From contig CM055098.1 in the NCBI GenBank assembly GCA_029204225.1, positions 19,065,303-19,129,302 of the forward strand: 64,000 nt of DNA, in the 5' to 3' direction. Below are positions 11,461 through 22,985 of the stretch, in pieces (position 1 is the stretch's first letter; every line of letters begins with the position of its first letter). The notes beneath the pieces are model-generated. The model saw nothing but the letters and a program-made list of their open reading frames with translations, ran no database searches and was not told where the DNA came from. Made by a program: the position numbers and the translations under genes. Source of the DNA: Diphasiastrum complanatum. Lineage: Eukaryota; Streptophyta; Lycopodiopsida; Lycopodiales; Lycopodiaceae.

Positions 11461-14071
11461 CTCATTTGAAAACTTTGTACTTTTTACCACTTTCATCAAC
11501 AATTTTCATATTCACCTCAAATTTTGCAAACACTAGCATATTCAATACTTGTTTAGGCATCATTCTGAAGTAATAGAGAGGTTTGTGCATAAAGTAGTTA
11601 GTTAGGCTTGTCAAAGAAAATAGCTTGCAATGGAAATTGAAATTGTCGGACTTTGTTGGAGGAAGAAAACATTGCACAGTGATTGATTTAACATATTGTC
11701 ATCACATCTCAACGTTGCTAAATGTTACTATCAACTTGGTGATTACAAAATTTGTATCGGTCACTTGTCTCAAGAAAAAAAAATGATGTGATAATAAGTT
11801 GCTTGCTACATCACTAATAATGTCAACTTTTGTTCATATTATTTGAGGGAAAGTTATCTAGGCACTCTTACAAGCTCTCTTTTAGTGAGTGCATGAAGTT
11901 TGAGGATTTATTAACTCGTGTTGAAGGAAAAATGCATTCTTGGAATAATATCTGAAGTATCCCTTTTGTGAATTGCAACACACTTTTAACCATTCCCCCA
12001 ATGCAAGAAAAACGTGACAACTTTGCCTCATGCAAAGTGATGATAGCTTTACTTCAACAAATTCAAACACTTATATCAATAGGATTTTGAACTCTTGCAT
12101 TCTTGCTAAACATATTTAAACATTAGAAATAACATCTATTTGATCAATTTCTCCCAATTTATTTTATTATCTCTAACCACACTTTCATGAGCATTAATGG
12201 CATGCTCAAATTTTCCTTGTATTTTGGAGATACCTTTGAAAATACGATTTTCGTGTGTTTATTAGCCATTGGCACATTCCACCAAAACTCATGTGCACAT
12301 CCAACAAGATATTGACACCCAGCAGTTGACATTATGCCAAGGTCTTCATGTGGATAGTCAACAAGTGGGTACCACATAGCACATGCATCGGTGGAATGTG
12401 TATGTGATATGTGGCAACCACTCATTGGTTGTCCACATGAACTATACTACTAAACGAAATCAACTATTGAAAAAATGAAACTTGTACTATCCTCTTGCCT
12501 TGCTTGGAAGTGCCCAAGGAGTGTGGGCGCTGACTCCCAGCCTTGAGCAATCGGTCGTTGAGGCAAGGCCTTCCACCTCCCTTAAGCTTATGCTGGACTA
12601 ATTTCTTTGCTTCATTTTAACTAAGAGCATCATCAATACCATATGTTAGCTTTAGAACTTTAACCACCTAATAAAATATATTCATATCATAAATCCCTTT
12701 GTATTTTTTTTCTTGCATTTCGAAGGGTTTATAAAGCACATGACTTGTTTATGAGAAATATCCAATGCATTATACCTTGTTATGCCCATATGGGGCTTTT
12801 TGAGGGAACTTCATGTTCCCATGCTCAAACCATATGAATAACCGTTTCTTTCATGAAATAATAATGAACGAAATTGACTAGGTTAAATAGAGTTTTACCA
12901 CATTAGAAAGGAGCAAATTGTATGTCGGTCTCAAATTTGAGAACCCAGGAGTATGGGCACTATAAAAGGACTGAATGGTTTTACGTTGATTTGAGACCCT
13001 GGGCACATAGCCAGTATAAAAGGATCGAATGGTATTTATTCCAGACCAGGATTTGAGAACTAGGCTTGATGGCTATCTTGGCCTAAGTTCTCAAATTTGT
13101 AAAAGCCCTTTGATCTAGGATTCCCCCCTCTACATGACAGATCAACTCAACATTTCATGTTCTATCTTAAAGTGCATAAAATTCCTCAGATTTTGTTGTT
13201 CTTCACGAGGTTCACAAGCTTCAGTGCTTGTTAGGCTAGGTTTCCAAAATTGATTTCGCAAGTGTTATTTTTATTTAAATATTTAAAATGGAATTGCAGA
13301 AAGGAAAAATATGAATTTTGAGCGCAACAACTTGTGTCCCATGCCTTTTTGCCAAGTAAAAGCCTATTGTAGAGGGCCATAACCCAAGGCAAAAGGGCCC
13401 TTCCATAGGTGGCTATGAACAAAAGCTTCCCTTGCTTGAAAATGGGGGTAGTAGAAAAAGGCCACAATTAGATAGATGTCGATTTACACAACCTATGTCT
13501 AAAAGGTTGAGTAAAAAGAACACTGCGATTGTGAATCCTATATTATGCCTAGAGAGGTCATAAAAACATCTTCACAATACTTGAGAACTTACTCTCATGA
13601 ATCCTAAAGTCCATAATGTATGTCATTCCAAATCTTAAATGAATCAATGGTCCAAAATAAGTTTGGGAACCACCAATACCTACCACATGATAATGGAATC
13701 TCATTTTTTCTTAGAAACATGACTAGCTGTGATTTTTAGCCTAAAAATATAGAGCCCTCACACACAAAATCTTGAAAATACGGTCGTGGATGGAATCATT
13801 GACAAATTCTTAGATAAGGTACCCTCTTGTGGGCCCCACATATTGCCTACATAAAATCAAACTCTAAGAGAACTTTGTGCCATGTGGCATAAAGTCATGT
13901 ACCATAAGATTTGTTTATGGGCCCCACATATTCAATCTTTATACCATCGAGCTTGGTTAATTTAGCAGTGATTTTTAAAATTTTTTTGTGTTTGTCGACA
14001 CATGTAGAGATATAATATTTCCTCCTCTATACTCATTGCTACCGTGGCTCGACAAGAGGACTTGCCATGAT

Positions 14072-14119
<48 letters not shown>

Positions 14120-15285
14120 TTTATGTATATGCACATTATCTAGTCTATACCAAAAGAACCCGACTCAAAACACACAATATTAGATCCATAAAAAAATACT
14201 ATGCATGATTATGGCCCATAAATAGTGCATATAAAAGGCGTATACGCCCTCATTTTTCAGCATAAAGTACAATTCATTGACCATGTTTTCCAACCTGTGT
14301 AAACACCGGTGTTGGAGGTATATAGGTGCTCGGGTGGTATCAACAATGATATTATTATTGGTATCGTAGGACATACCTCGCCGATATATGATTTTGTAAT
14401 ACTAGGGTTGATACTTGACTCAGGCTGGTTTAAGCTCATCAATGCACATATCGATACCCAGATTAGGGACAAAATATTCGGTTTTAGCATGGTATCAATA
14501 TGGTATATATTTTTAGTTGGTTTCCAAAAGTTACATATTTGAGAAATATTATTCATGGTGCCGCAAACATTGGTGGGCACCAACAAAGTATTGGCATTTC
14601 AAATCATATGCATATAACATTAAAAAAGATCATGCTTTTCATTAAATGCCACCCTTGATAAAAAAAAGTCTAATTTTAGAAAAAAAATTATATACTTATA
14701 CCTAAGCTTATATTCAAATGGTATCACCAGGCTTGCAATACCCATGCCGGTTGATACCACCCACCAATTTGTAACATAGTTATAGTTATAACCTGACTGG
14801 TATCAAATTTTTTGAAAAAGTGTAATAGAAAGCCCAGATGGTTTCAAAATATTAACACACCCTCACATTCTAAGTGGCCAAAGGAGATTATTGTCTTAAG
14901 GCATCATAATAACTTCATGAAACTCCTCAAATAAAGCATGCTTAGGTAAGCCAAGCATTGAGGAAACAAAGGGGGACAAGTCTATCAAAGAAGCACTTCA
15001 ATGCAACTATCAGGAACATCAAATGACTACAATATAGAGTAAAATGAAACTCTCCTATAATTTAGGCTTCCTCAAGTTAAATGTCAATAGCAGCAAATAA
15101 AGCAGGAGGCACTGATTTTACCCCATTTGGTTTTGAAATTCCTTCAGTGCTTCCACAAAAGGGCTCCTCCTCATATATAAGCCACCATGATTGAACCCTT
15201 TTACTTATCCATATAGTGTCATGTATCAGATTAAGAGCTGTGAAAATACAGTCTTTTCCTGTCTTTTAAAGTGCAGATATATCAG
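11461..15285. other. Intergenic repeat-derived DNA, no gene recognised
   Basis: AT-rich DNA. About 12927-13100 holds a short inverted pair round 'aaatttgagaac' and two similar 'tataaaagga' segments about 80 bases apart. About 14300-14800 carries many scattered ggtatc/gatacc hexamers, which suggests an old repeat. A (TA)n tract is listed separately. The open frames at 11462-11677, 11882-12070, 12159-12425, 13231-13467 and 14180-14586 show no known domain. Confidence 0.45.
14084..14115. repeat. (TA)n microsatellite
   Basis: About 16 TA units preceded by three 'taca' units. Confidence 0.95.
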
Positions 15286-16245
15286 TCATGAAGTGGGTTT
15301 GAAGCTTTTAAAGTGTGCATTGTGGAGGAAGGCGAGCTGAAAGTAGTGCAATGCTTGTGTCAGAGTAAGGTACCTCCAAGAACTAGTATTCATAATGCTC
15401 AGCCTCAACTCGTTCAGCTCAAAGCACTTACTCTTATTCAAGTCTTCATCTCCAACCACCATAGGACACAGTGTCAGGGACATCTCGGGCACCTCGTCAT
15501 CCGCTACAGAATGTGACAGCCGGAAAAATAGATCTACTTCAGCGATTTCGTTACTGCTACCAGCTAATGTGCAGCAAAAATGAGCCGGCAATGTATCGGC
15601 GTAGTTGCAGATACTCCCCATCACATGTCCAGATCCTTGAGCATCAAGCAGTTGCAGAATCTTTGAACTACCTTTGACCATCACTGCCCAGCTCACGTTC
15701 AGCTCTTTCATCTCATTCTTACTCCACTTTTGAGAACACGCTGGAACGGTTGCCCTGATGGTGGGAGAGGTCTGGGGGGAAGATTTCCAGAGACAACTTT
15801 TAAATGACAATTCCTGCAATGGCAGTTTAAAGCAAAATGTGCTATCTTCGCCTGAAAAATAAATTGGATGAAAAAACTCTCCCCCGCGAGTGAATGAGAA
15901 GACCGTAGATTCCTTGTGAGTGATATCCAAGAAAAATATGAGATCTTCCATCAGCAACCGAGGATTCAGAGGCTTCAACTTATGTGAGTGTGTCAGGAAT
16001 AACCGAGCCTGGCTCCTCAAAGAGTAAAACTTATGGTACTTCCCCGCAGCCTGCACAGCAAGAAGCCCGGTTTCTTCAGCCAACGATGGCCATTTGGACA
16101 AACACAAGTTTTTCCAAAGCTCATCCTTCATGGCTGCTTCAGACCACCGCCTGCACACACAAGCTGCAACCTGCAAACTCTTTGCATCCAATCTCTCAAA
16201 AATAAGCATCAACAACTGCCACTCATCCTCCATGCTCGCTATCAC
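15286..16245 (-). CDS. F-box protein (319 aa, intronless)
   Basis: Probable substrate-recognition subunit of an SCF (SKP1-cullin-F-box) E3 ubiquitin ligase. Residues about 5-50 form the F-box: a leucine-rich start (EWQLLMLIFERLDAKSLQ), the AACVCRRW core and the end DELWKNLCLSKWPSL. A short basic linker follows, then PRLLMEDLIFFLDI at about 95-110. That C-terminal layout resembles the small plant F-box proteins of the Arabidopsis At5g39250 type, recognised by pattern only. No kelch, LRR or FBA signature is obvious. Two nearby starts exist, codon 1 and codon 5; the second (MEDEW) sits directly before the F-box and is an equally good start. The frame is open throughout, GC content is higher than the surrounding repeats, and a G-box lies upstream, which together support a live gene. 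The degradation substrate cannot be inferred. Confidence 0.82.
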   Translation of the reverse strand: MIASMEDEWQLLMLIFERLDAKSLQVAACVCRRWSEAAMKDELWKNLCLSKWPSLAEETGLLAVQAAGKYHKFYSLRSQARLFLTHSHKLKPLNPRLLMEDLIFFLDITHKESTVFSFTRGGEFFHPIYFSGEDSTFCFKLPLQELSFKSCLWKSSPQTSPTIRATVPACSQKWSKNEMKELNVSWAVMVKGSSKILQLLDAQGSGHVMGSICNYADTLPAHFCCTLAGSSNEIAEVDLFFRLSHSVADDEVPEMSLTLCPMVVGDEDLNKSKCFELNELRLSIMNTSSWRYLTLTQALHYFQLAFLHNAHFKSFKPTS

Positions 16246-16510
16246 CCAACTGGAAAATCCACAATCTACAACTTATACCAACAAACTACATCATCAGATC
16301 AGCAATTTTACAATTTATCTACAATTTTTCCTCTCTACTAGATCTGTATTATAAAAATGAAGAAGGATGTTGTATTATAAGCATGGGGATGGGAGAGAGG
16401 GAGTGTGGCGAGCAGGAGGGAGGGAGGGCGAGAGCGCAAGCCGGAAGGTGGAAGACACGCGCTTATTTGCCATTTCTTTTACGTGTCCCCGTTCACTGTC
16501 CACGTGGCAC
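16246..16510 (-). promoter_or_regulatory. Upstream region of the F-box gene with a G-box
   Basis: On the minus strand this stretch precedes the F-box start. It contains a GA-rich block (16381-16440 on the + strand) and a perfect palindromic CACGTG G-box at 16501-16506, about 255 bases upstream of the start codon, plus a related acgtg at 16481. G-boxes bind bZIP and bHLH factors in plants. Function here is inferred from the motif only. Confidence 0.45.
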
Positions 16511-16679
16511 CTAGTCAAACTTCATAACTAAGTCACCAAATGGCCATTACCTAAGTACTACCTACTAATGTTCTAAAACCGGCATAGTTCAAGAATGGAA
16601 TCGGCATCTTTTTTTAAAAATTGGCATGGCAAAAATTTTACAGAATTTTTTATGTCATAAATCTTGGATTTTATAGGGG

Positions 16680-17190
16680 AAAACCGGCAAGTAAGGTACC
16701 AGTCATAAATTGACTTAGGGAGTTGATTGCAAAGGCTATGTTTGGTCCGGTACAAATGATGGCGTACATAAGAGATTCTATTATTGAATGATAAGGATAC
16801 TCACGCATCTGTTCATTCTCTTCGATTGTTCGGGGACATTGGTCCTTCGACAATTGAAGACCTGGTTCCATTGGTGGGAGAGCTAACTTGCAATTAACAA
16901 GATTATATCTGACTAACATATTGTAGATGTACCTTTGCTGAGTAATGTAAATCAACTTTCAATTTCTGTCTCTTTGGATTTGAATACCAAGACAGAAATG
17001 AGCTTCGCCCAGATCGGTCATGTCGAATTCAAAAGATAGCATTGTCTTAGCTTCTTTTATTAGATCGATACTGTTGCTGAAAAGCAATGTGTCGTCCACA
17101 TACAAAGTGATAATGATAAAAGACTACTGCATTGTCTTGAAGTAAACATTGGAATCTGAAGAGCTTGGTGTGTAGCCGGGATCTATAAGA
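16680..17190 (-). pseudogene. Ty1/copia reverse transcriptase fragment
   Basis: In minus-strand order the fragment reads through SDSNVYFKT, the catalytic YVDD box (LYVDDTLLF), DLGEAHFCLGIQI, the region LSKDQCPRT and then YHSIIESLMYAIICTGPNIA. This is the C-terminal half of copia RT up to the start of RNase H. Stops interrupt it at several places and neither gag nor integrase is attached. Confidence 0.85.
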
Positions 17191-18317
17191 AAAGTATTAA
17201 AGAGGGAGTGTGAAAGATTCAACTAGTTTGATCATATTTGCTATATTTCCATATTTGGTATATTGAGGCCAACTTTTGTTTTTAGATTTAGAGATTGACT
17301 TTTCAAAGTTTATTAGTCTAAATGTCATTTGAATAAACACTTTTTGAAAGTGTGGGAAAGTTAGAAGGCGAGTTTGAGTAGATTCAAATTTGAATGTTGG
17401 GTTAGCATTTTGAAGGGAAAGCCAAGTGGCCAAATAGGGTTTGGACCTGCTATAACCGGATGTAACTCGTGGAGAGAGTGATCTTCTTTCTTCTCTATCT
17501 CATTTCATGCTTATACATGGTTCTCTTGGGTTCTACTATCCATTGGTGCACTATACTACAATTTTATGTGTAGAATGATCTATATTTGCTATTTTTGGAT
17601 CCACATGTGTGAAATACAGTAGCTTGCTGGTTTTGTACGGACAACAACAATACTTTATCATTTCATTCAAGTTTGATCAAGTTCTATAAGTGTTTGCATC
17701 TCATTTTGTGTGTAGATGCTGATTTTTCTACATTGGTGAGATTGGTAGTGTATTTCTCTTTCTAACCAAAGATCTTTTAAGTGGATTGGATTATAATGAT
17801 CTAAAATCTTCACAGGAAGACTGTTTTTAACATCTAAAAAAGACAAGCCTGTAGATGGGTCTAAGTGATTTTTACTATTGTTGGTCTACAGGGCTGGAAT
17901 TTAGGGCTCTTGGCTCGCCTAACTCAAATTAGACTTATCAGTATGTGTTCTAGCCATGGTCAAATAGGAGAACCAAGACAATGAAAATTGGGAGAGATAT
18001 TGAGGTTTTTGTCTCCTAGAGTGACTTTTGCTGCTGCACTTGGCTGAATAGTGGAGGATGAACTGTTCAGATCATTGGCAAATGGGATTTTCTTCACTGG
18101 CATTGATATCAAAGTTTCTTGATGAGGATTCACTTATCTTTGTCTAGCTTTTTTGATTCACTTTGTTCTACGATATAATGTTTGGTGGCCTTCAGCTTGC
18201 TTATAGAGGCCGAAGAACTTTTTCACATATTGGTTTTTGGATGGTTAAGGTTTCTCGAACACTGCACGATATCTTGCGTAATTTAAGTTCGCTCTATTTT
18301 TTTCATTTATTCGTGAC

Positions 18318-18320
<3 letters not shown>
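17191..18320. other. LTR-like debris, no gene
   Basis: A purine tract aagagggag (17199-17207) is followed at once by 'tgtgaaagattc', the usual look of a polypurine tract-LTR junction on the + strand, although the adjacent RT lies on the minus strand. No matching second LTR was found. The remaining sequence shows no coding motif. Confidence 0.35.

Positions 18321-18398
<78 letters not shown>
18321..18398. repeat. (CT)n microsatellite
   Basis: About 39 CT units without interruption. Confidence 0.97.
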
Positions 18399-18402
<4 letters not shown>

Positions 18403-18699
18403 CACCTCTCTTTATTTTTATGGCTATTTATCATCTCGAAACCCTAAAAAAATTGTAACCCTAAAAAAATTTCTCTCCATTCTCGTAGCTCTTTGCCGGT
18501 GGTTGTAGGCATCTCTTCGGTGCCATCTACCCAGGGAAATAGCCCTTCTCCCTTTAGTATGAGAGAGGTCTTCAACTTCCATGCTAGGAAGTTGGACCCA
18601 GATGAGTCGAAAATTGTGTAGATCTTTGACTGCTTGCTACTTATGGATGCCGTTGTTGTGAACTGTTCTTTAAGCTATATCAGCTCTCGGATATGAGCC

Positions 18700-18815
18700 T
18701 GAGGCTCTGATACCATTGTTAAGAAAGTTGATATCAAGAATGTCAAACACTTTGATACCACTGTTAGAGAATGATGATCCAAAACGTCAAACACTCTGAT
18801 ACCGCTGTTGAAGAA
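18700..18815 (-). repeat. Triplicated sequence with tRNA-iMet primer-binding site
   Basis: On the minus strand 18715-18704 reads tggtatcagagc, an exact match to the 3' end complement of initiator tRNA-Met used as primer by copia elements. Two imperfect copies of the same block follow at about 45-base spacing (tggtatcaaagt near 18751-18760, cggtatcagagt near 18794-18803), with shared flanking 'gtcaaacac' and 'aagttgatatc'. It probably marks an LTR edge of a lost element. Confidence 0.55.
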
Positions 18816-18816
18816 A

Positions 18817-19480
18817 GTTGATATCCTTGAATGCCATCCTTCGTCGTCTTAAAGTCTTTTCTAATGCATCTAAATGATCTTTAGTGGATGAGAAAACACA
18901 GAAGTCATCCATAGAGATTTCTAAGAATTTCCTCAATTTTTTTTGAAAGACGTTTGTCATCATGCGCTAAAATGTAGCAGGTGCATTACACAGACCGAAG
19001 GGCATATGCGTATAAGCGTATGTCCCCCAATCAGTGGTAAAAAATGTTTTTGATCTATCTTCTTCCTTAATGAAGACTTGATTGTAACCGAAAAAACCGT
19101 CTAAAAAACTATATCTTTTGTGTCCAGCTACTTGGTCTAGGATCATTCTGTATATGGTAATGGATGATAGTCTTTTGCTGTGGCAGCATTTAACTTTCTA
19201 AAATCTTGACATACCCTTATTTTACCTGTCTTCTTCTTGGGAACTATCACAATAGGTGATACCCATTCATTACTTAGAACAAGATATATGATACATGCTC
19301 TTATGCATTTATCTAATTCATCTTTCACTAATAATGAATACTTTGGATTTAACCTGTATTGTCTTTGCCTAACTAGTACGACTCCCTGGATCAAGTCTAT
19401 TCTATGCTCTCCCCATTTAACCAGTATACCGGTTAAATCTTCCATTGACCAAGCGAATACATTTTGATACTTTTGAAGGA
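18817..19480 (-). pseudogene. Ty3/gypsy reverse transcriptase (element A)
   Basis: Minus-strand RT, open from 19445 to 19143 and then continuing with breaks to about 18817. Seen are VRQRQYRLNPKYSLLVKDEL, WVSPIVIVPKKK, the IRVCQDFRKLN motif, HMPFGLCNAPATF and the catalytic box as MDDF near 18920 (first residue altered). A break occurs after the 'KDYHPLPYTE' segment. RNase H and integrase are missing on the downstream side, where the triplicated block begins. Confidence 0.85.
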
Positions 19481-19759
19481 GTATTATGTACTCTTCCCGA
19501 CTGGTGTTTATACAAATTTATAATTTCTCCTTTACTAACTTCTATTTCTACATAATCAGTCTTATCTACCATTCCTTCAATCAGGCTTGCTCTGATTCCA
19601 CCCAGAACTTCCCTTGACTCAGATGTTGGAAACTCATTTTTTCTTCCTCGTCTATTTCATAACATTCTATGAAATTGACTAAGAATTCTATAGGTTTTAC
19701 TATATCCTCACCCCATCTCATAAGGTGACCTCCTAATGGACTCTGGCTGTGAGAATGCC

Positions 19760-20225
19760 TGGAAAGAATATTTGTTTGGTGGACCAATTTATATTAGCAT
19801 CTGCCTGGTATAACCATGGTCTTTCAAATAATATTGAGTATGGTGGCGTATCTAATGAGTTTATGACAAAGAAATTCATGACAAAAGTCTCTATCTCTAT
19901 AATTAACTCTCAACTCTCCTACTGGTGTGCATCTAGATGCATCTGCTAAATGAATTTCATGATGAGTAGTAGGTTGGATTTGGTCTTCTAATCCTAACTC
20001 CTTAACCATTTTCTCAGTAATTAAGTTGATGATAGATCCTGAGTCTACTAATATTCTATTGATAATATGGCCTCCTATAATGGCACTTATCTCAGGGACT
20101 CCAGAATCTCCTCTATCTACATATTCTACTCTATTGCTATATGCAGGTATGGATAATGTAACAAACCTCTCCCCTTCCTCAGTCCTTACAGAATGAACTC
20201 CTTCATCATCTGATGTATAACTCAA
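19760..20225 (-). pseudogene. Second retropepsin-like domain of element A
   Basis: Aspartic protease domain with the active-site triad in ILVDSGS (coded near 20034-20048), the flanking 'NLITEKMVKELGL' helix and the downstream HLADASRCTPVGEL block. A 'RPWLYQAD' tail follows near 19795 after a frame change. It repeats the layout of the domain about 565 bases upstream, including the tail. It sits between gag and RT as in Ty3/gypsy pol. Confidence 0.75.
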
Positions 20226-20339
20226 TGAGAAGATGTAGGCATCTCACCTTCATATTTATCCTTCTCCCAAGATACGGTAATCCGATTATGGCTCTTTCCT
20301 TCCAATGTTACCATCTGGTCTTAGAAGGTAATCTCCTTC

Positions 20340-20650
20340 TTCCTCTAGTGGGTAATAACATCTGCTTGATATAGCTATGGTCTCCCTAATAAGACTTTGT
20401 AAGATGATTCCCTAGTGGTCTTTAATATAATGAAGTCCATCAAGAACTTATGGTCACCAATGTAAACTGTGACTTGAGACAACTCTCCTATTGGAGTTCT
20501 TCTAGTTGCATCTGCTAATCTCAGATGTCTAAGTGTAGGCGCTATTCTATGATGAATGCCTAACTCATACGCTGTCTCTTCAGTCATTATATTTACACCG
20601 GATCCGGAATCTATGGGTACACTATCTAAGATGCATCCACTAATTATCAC
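20340..20650 (-). pseudogene. First retropepsin-like domain of element A
   Basis: Contains VPIDSGSGVNIMTEE (DSG coded at about 20600-20611), then LRLADATRRTPIGEL, and ends in LLGRP followed by WLYQAD, the usual end of plant gypsy protease. The residue before DSG is isoleucine. It is separated by about 110 bases with stops from the second protease domain. An additional related open stretch links it to gag near 20650-21300, but with many frame breaks. Confidence 0.75.
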
Positions 20651-21289
20651 CTGGATTTCAGGTGGGCCTTAGTCACCATGGTTTATCAGTCCTACGTCGA
20701 CTAATGGCAACTTAGTTTTTCTTTTCTTTTTCTTTTGCAAGAACTGTTTATGATTATCCTCTAACAACTGTTTGAAAGTTATATTGGGCATTCTAGAGGC
20801 AAAATCTTCCACTATGTCATGTGAATGATGTCTAAGTGGGGATGGGTCTCTAGGTATCTCATTACTTATTATTGGATCTGAGAACGTTACTTTTTTAACT
20901 TTTTTCGTTTCTTCGTCTAGGAGTTTCTCAGTAAACTGATATCTGGTTCATAGTATTTTCCATTAGATCTATCAAAGTCTGGGTCTTTAGGAATTTCTAC
21001 GATTTGCTCTGCAGGTTGCGTTTTAGTTGTCGCAGTTTTCGCAGTATTCGCATTTTTATCCTTCTTAGTTTTTTTCATATCTCTAAGAGTTGGCATATTC
21101 TTCCTACTTCTAGTTGTGACTTTATTTAAATCTAAGTCTAATTCCGGCCAATCTTGGTTTTGATTTTCTCGGACTCTACTTCTATCCTTTGGACTACCAT
21201 GTCAATGTTAGATTTAGATGGCCGTGACTCATCTTCTCTAGGCATATTAACAAACCGCGGTTTAGACCGTGGCTGTTGTGGCTGAGGAC

Positions 21290-22714
21290 AGTGACATGGC
21301 CTTCGCCTTTGCAATTAGCACAAAGTGGCACATATCCTACTAACCTCCTAGGTTTGGGACAGTCAGGCGAATAGTGAGCAGGGGCTCCGCAATTATAGCA
21401 TGAACCCTTTACTCTTGGTGGTAGAGTGGAATCTCTTAAAATTCTTTTGGTTAGAAGGAGTAGTGGGATAGTCTACCTCCTCATGATTATTAACCGAACA
21501 GAGGAATAATTCTTCCTCCACATAGCTAGTTTGTAAATTATTCATTTTAGAATGTCCCTCTTTACCACAAGTTGTACACCAAACGTTAGCATTTGATTTT
21601 GCTTTCTTCCTCTTAGCTTTAACGTCGGACATCTGGACTTTTAAGTCCCCCATTTCTTTCGCTAAAAGCTCTACACTTTTCCTTAATGGATATGTCTTTT
21701 CGAACTTTTCCATCCTTTGTCTCCTATCTGAGTTCTTACTCTTAGATTTTCTATAACTAGTTTCTTCTTCAGACAACGAAGAATCAAAATACTCTTCTTC
21801 ATCTGTTGAATCAAATTCTAATTCAGACTCCGTAGACGAGTCAGATTCTTCTTGTTTATGCTTCTTATTAGTACTCTTTCTATCATTTCTTCTTCTTCTA
21901 GAAATTTTATAAGTTTCATAATTCTCTGCGGATGCTATGACATCCTCTAACGAGTTCGTCAGTCCTTGACGACAGTATTTATTCTTCTTCTTGGGTAATC
22001 CACCCAAGAACCATTCATTTTGCATGGGGACAAGATACTGTGCTCCTATCTTCCCTATCAAATTCTTAACTCTTTAAGCATATTTTCTAAGCGACTCCTT
22101 CAGCTTTTTCTCCACCAAATTAAGACATGCTAACAGTCTTGAAGAATAGCCTATCTCCATGAACTATTTAAGAAACGCTACCTTTAAAGCATTACAAGTA
22201 TTAATCGTTTCCTGAACTAATTGGCTATACCAGATTCTTGCCTGCTTGCGCAGAAGACCTAGTAGGATTCTAACTTTATCCTCGTCAGTGTTTTCCTTAT
22301 TGGCTATAGTAATTGACTCGAACTGTGATAAATAGCTATCCACATCGTCAGATGATGACCCTTTGAAGTAGTCATACCTGATTTTGGTAGATGTGGGTGG
22401 TGTTGGATTCGCCATATTATCAGGTGGTGGATCTGATGGATCAGGTGACTCAGAACTATGTTCGGATGGTGTAGATGTAGATTCTGAAGATGGTTCAGAT
22501 TCTGGCTTTGATGGTGGATCAGAGTCTTGGTCGGGGATTCAGATTCAAAACTGTGTTCCGAAGATGAAGATCCAGATGGATTCGGTGAATTAGCAAGCTC
22601 TCGTTCAAATGTATTTACAAGTGCTACGGAAGTGTTGTAAAGATTATCAAACGCTTTAGGACTTAATCTAACTTTTATTGGTGAATGTCGCAGATTCTGA
22701 AATACAAATCGCAT
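21290..22714 (-). pseudogene. Ty3/gypsy gag with zinc knuckles (element A)
   Basis: The gag core is at 22415-22164 (YDYFKGSSSDDVDSYLSQFE and later ARIWYSQL), preceded by a low-complexity serine-rich part from 22714 in a shifted frame. A second open stretch (22061-21393) is rich in charged and serine residues and ends with a knuckle-like CTTCGKEGH that lacks its final cysteine. After a frame change an intact CCHC knuckle (CYNCGAPAHYSPDC) and a further CANCKGEGH follow near 21405-21300. At least three frameshifts or stops make it non-functional. Confidence 0.8.
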
Positions 22715-22860
22715 GTCTTTCTATAAGCTTCTAATCGCTGTGCTTGTTCTAAATGTTTCTGCTCAATAGTTGTGCGTGGCTGATCTCGTGGCATACATTG
22801 CATGAATAAGATTCAGCGGACTTAGTACACTTAAAAATTATGAAAAGACAAAGATTCATC

Positions 22861-22878
22861 TCCCCGACAATGGCGCCA
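22861..22878 (-). other. Primer-binding site, tRNA-Asp type
   Basis: Minus strand TGGCGCCATTGTCGGGGA. It differs from the common plant gypsy primer site for tRNA-Asp by two transitions. It lies five bases inside the LTR edge at 22884 and upstream of gag, which fixes the orientation of element A. Confidence 0.85.
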
Positions 22879-22883
22879 AGTTA

Positions 22884-22985
22884 TGTGGTAGCCTAGTCGT
22901 TATAGATTTCCACAAAATCAGTGAATTAAGTAGTATAAAAGGTTTTATTGTTCCCCAAGAGAGAGAAATCTCCTCTTTCAGATCG
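22884..22985 (-). mobile_element. 3' edge of the 5' LTR of element A
   Basis: On the minus strand the sequence ends ...ggctaccaca, the expected CA terminus, followed by taact and the primer-binding site. The rest of the LTR is interrupted at 22985 by the TIR element and its outer end was not located; it may continue past 23530. Confidence 0.55.

Noticed and set aside
12480-12600. Possible small RNA gene in a GC-richer patch
   Set aside because: No tRNA, snRNA or snoRNA boxes could be placed.
15313-16354. Several + strand frames opposite the F-box gene
   Set aside because: Shadows of the minus-strand F-box coding sequence.
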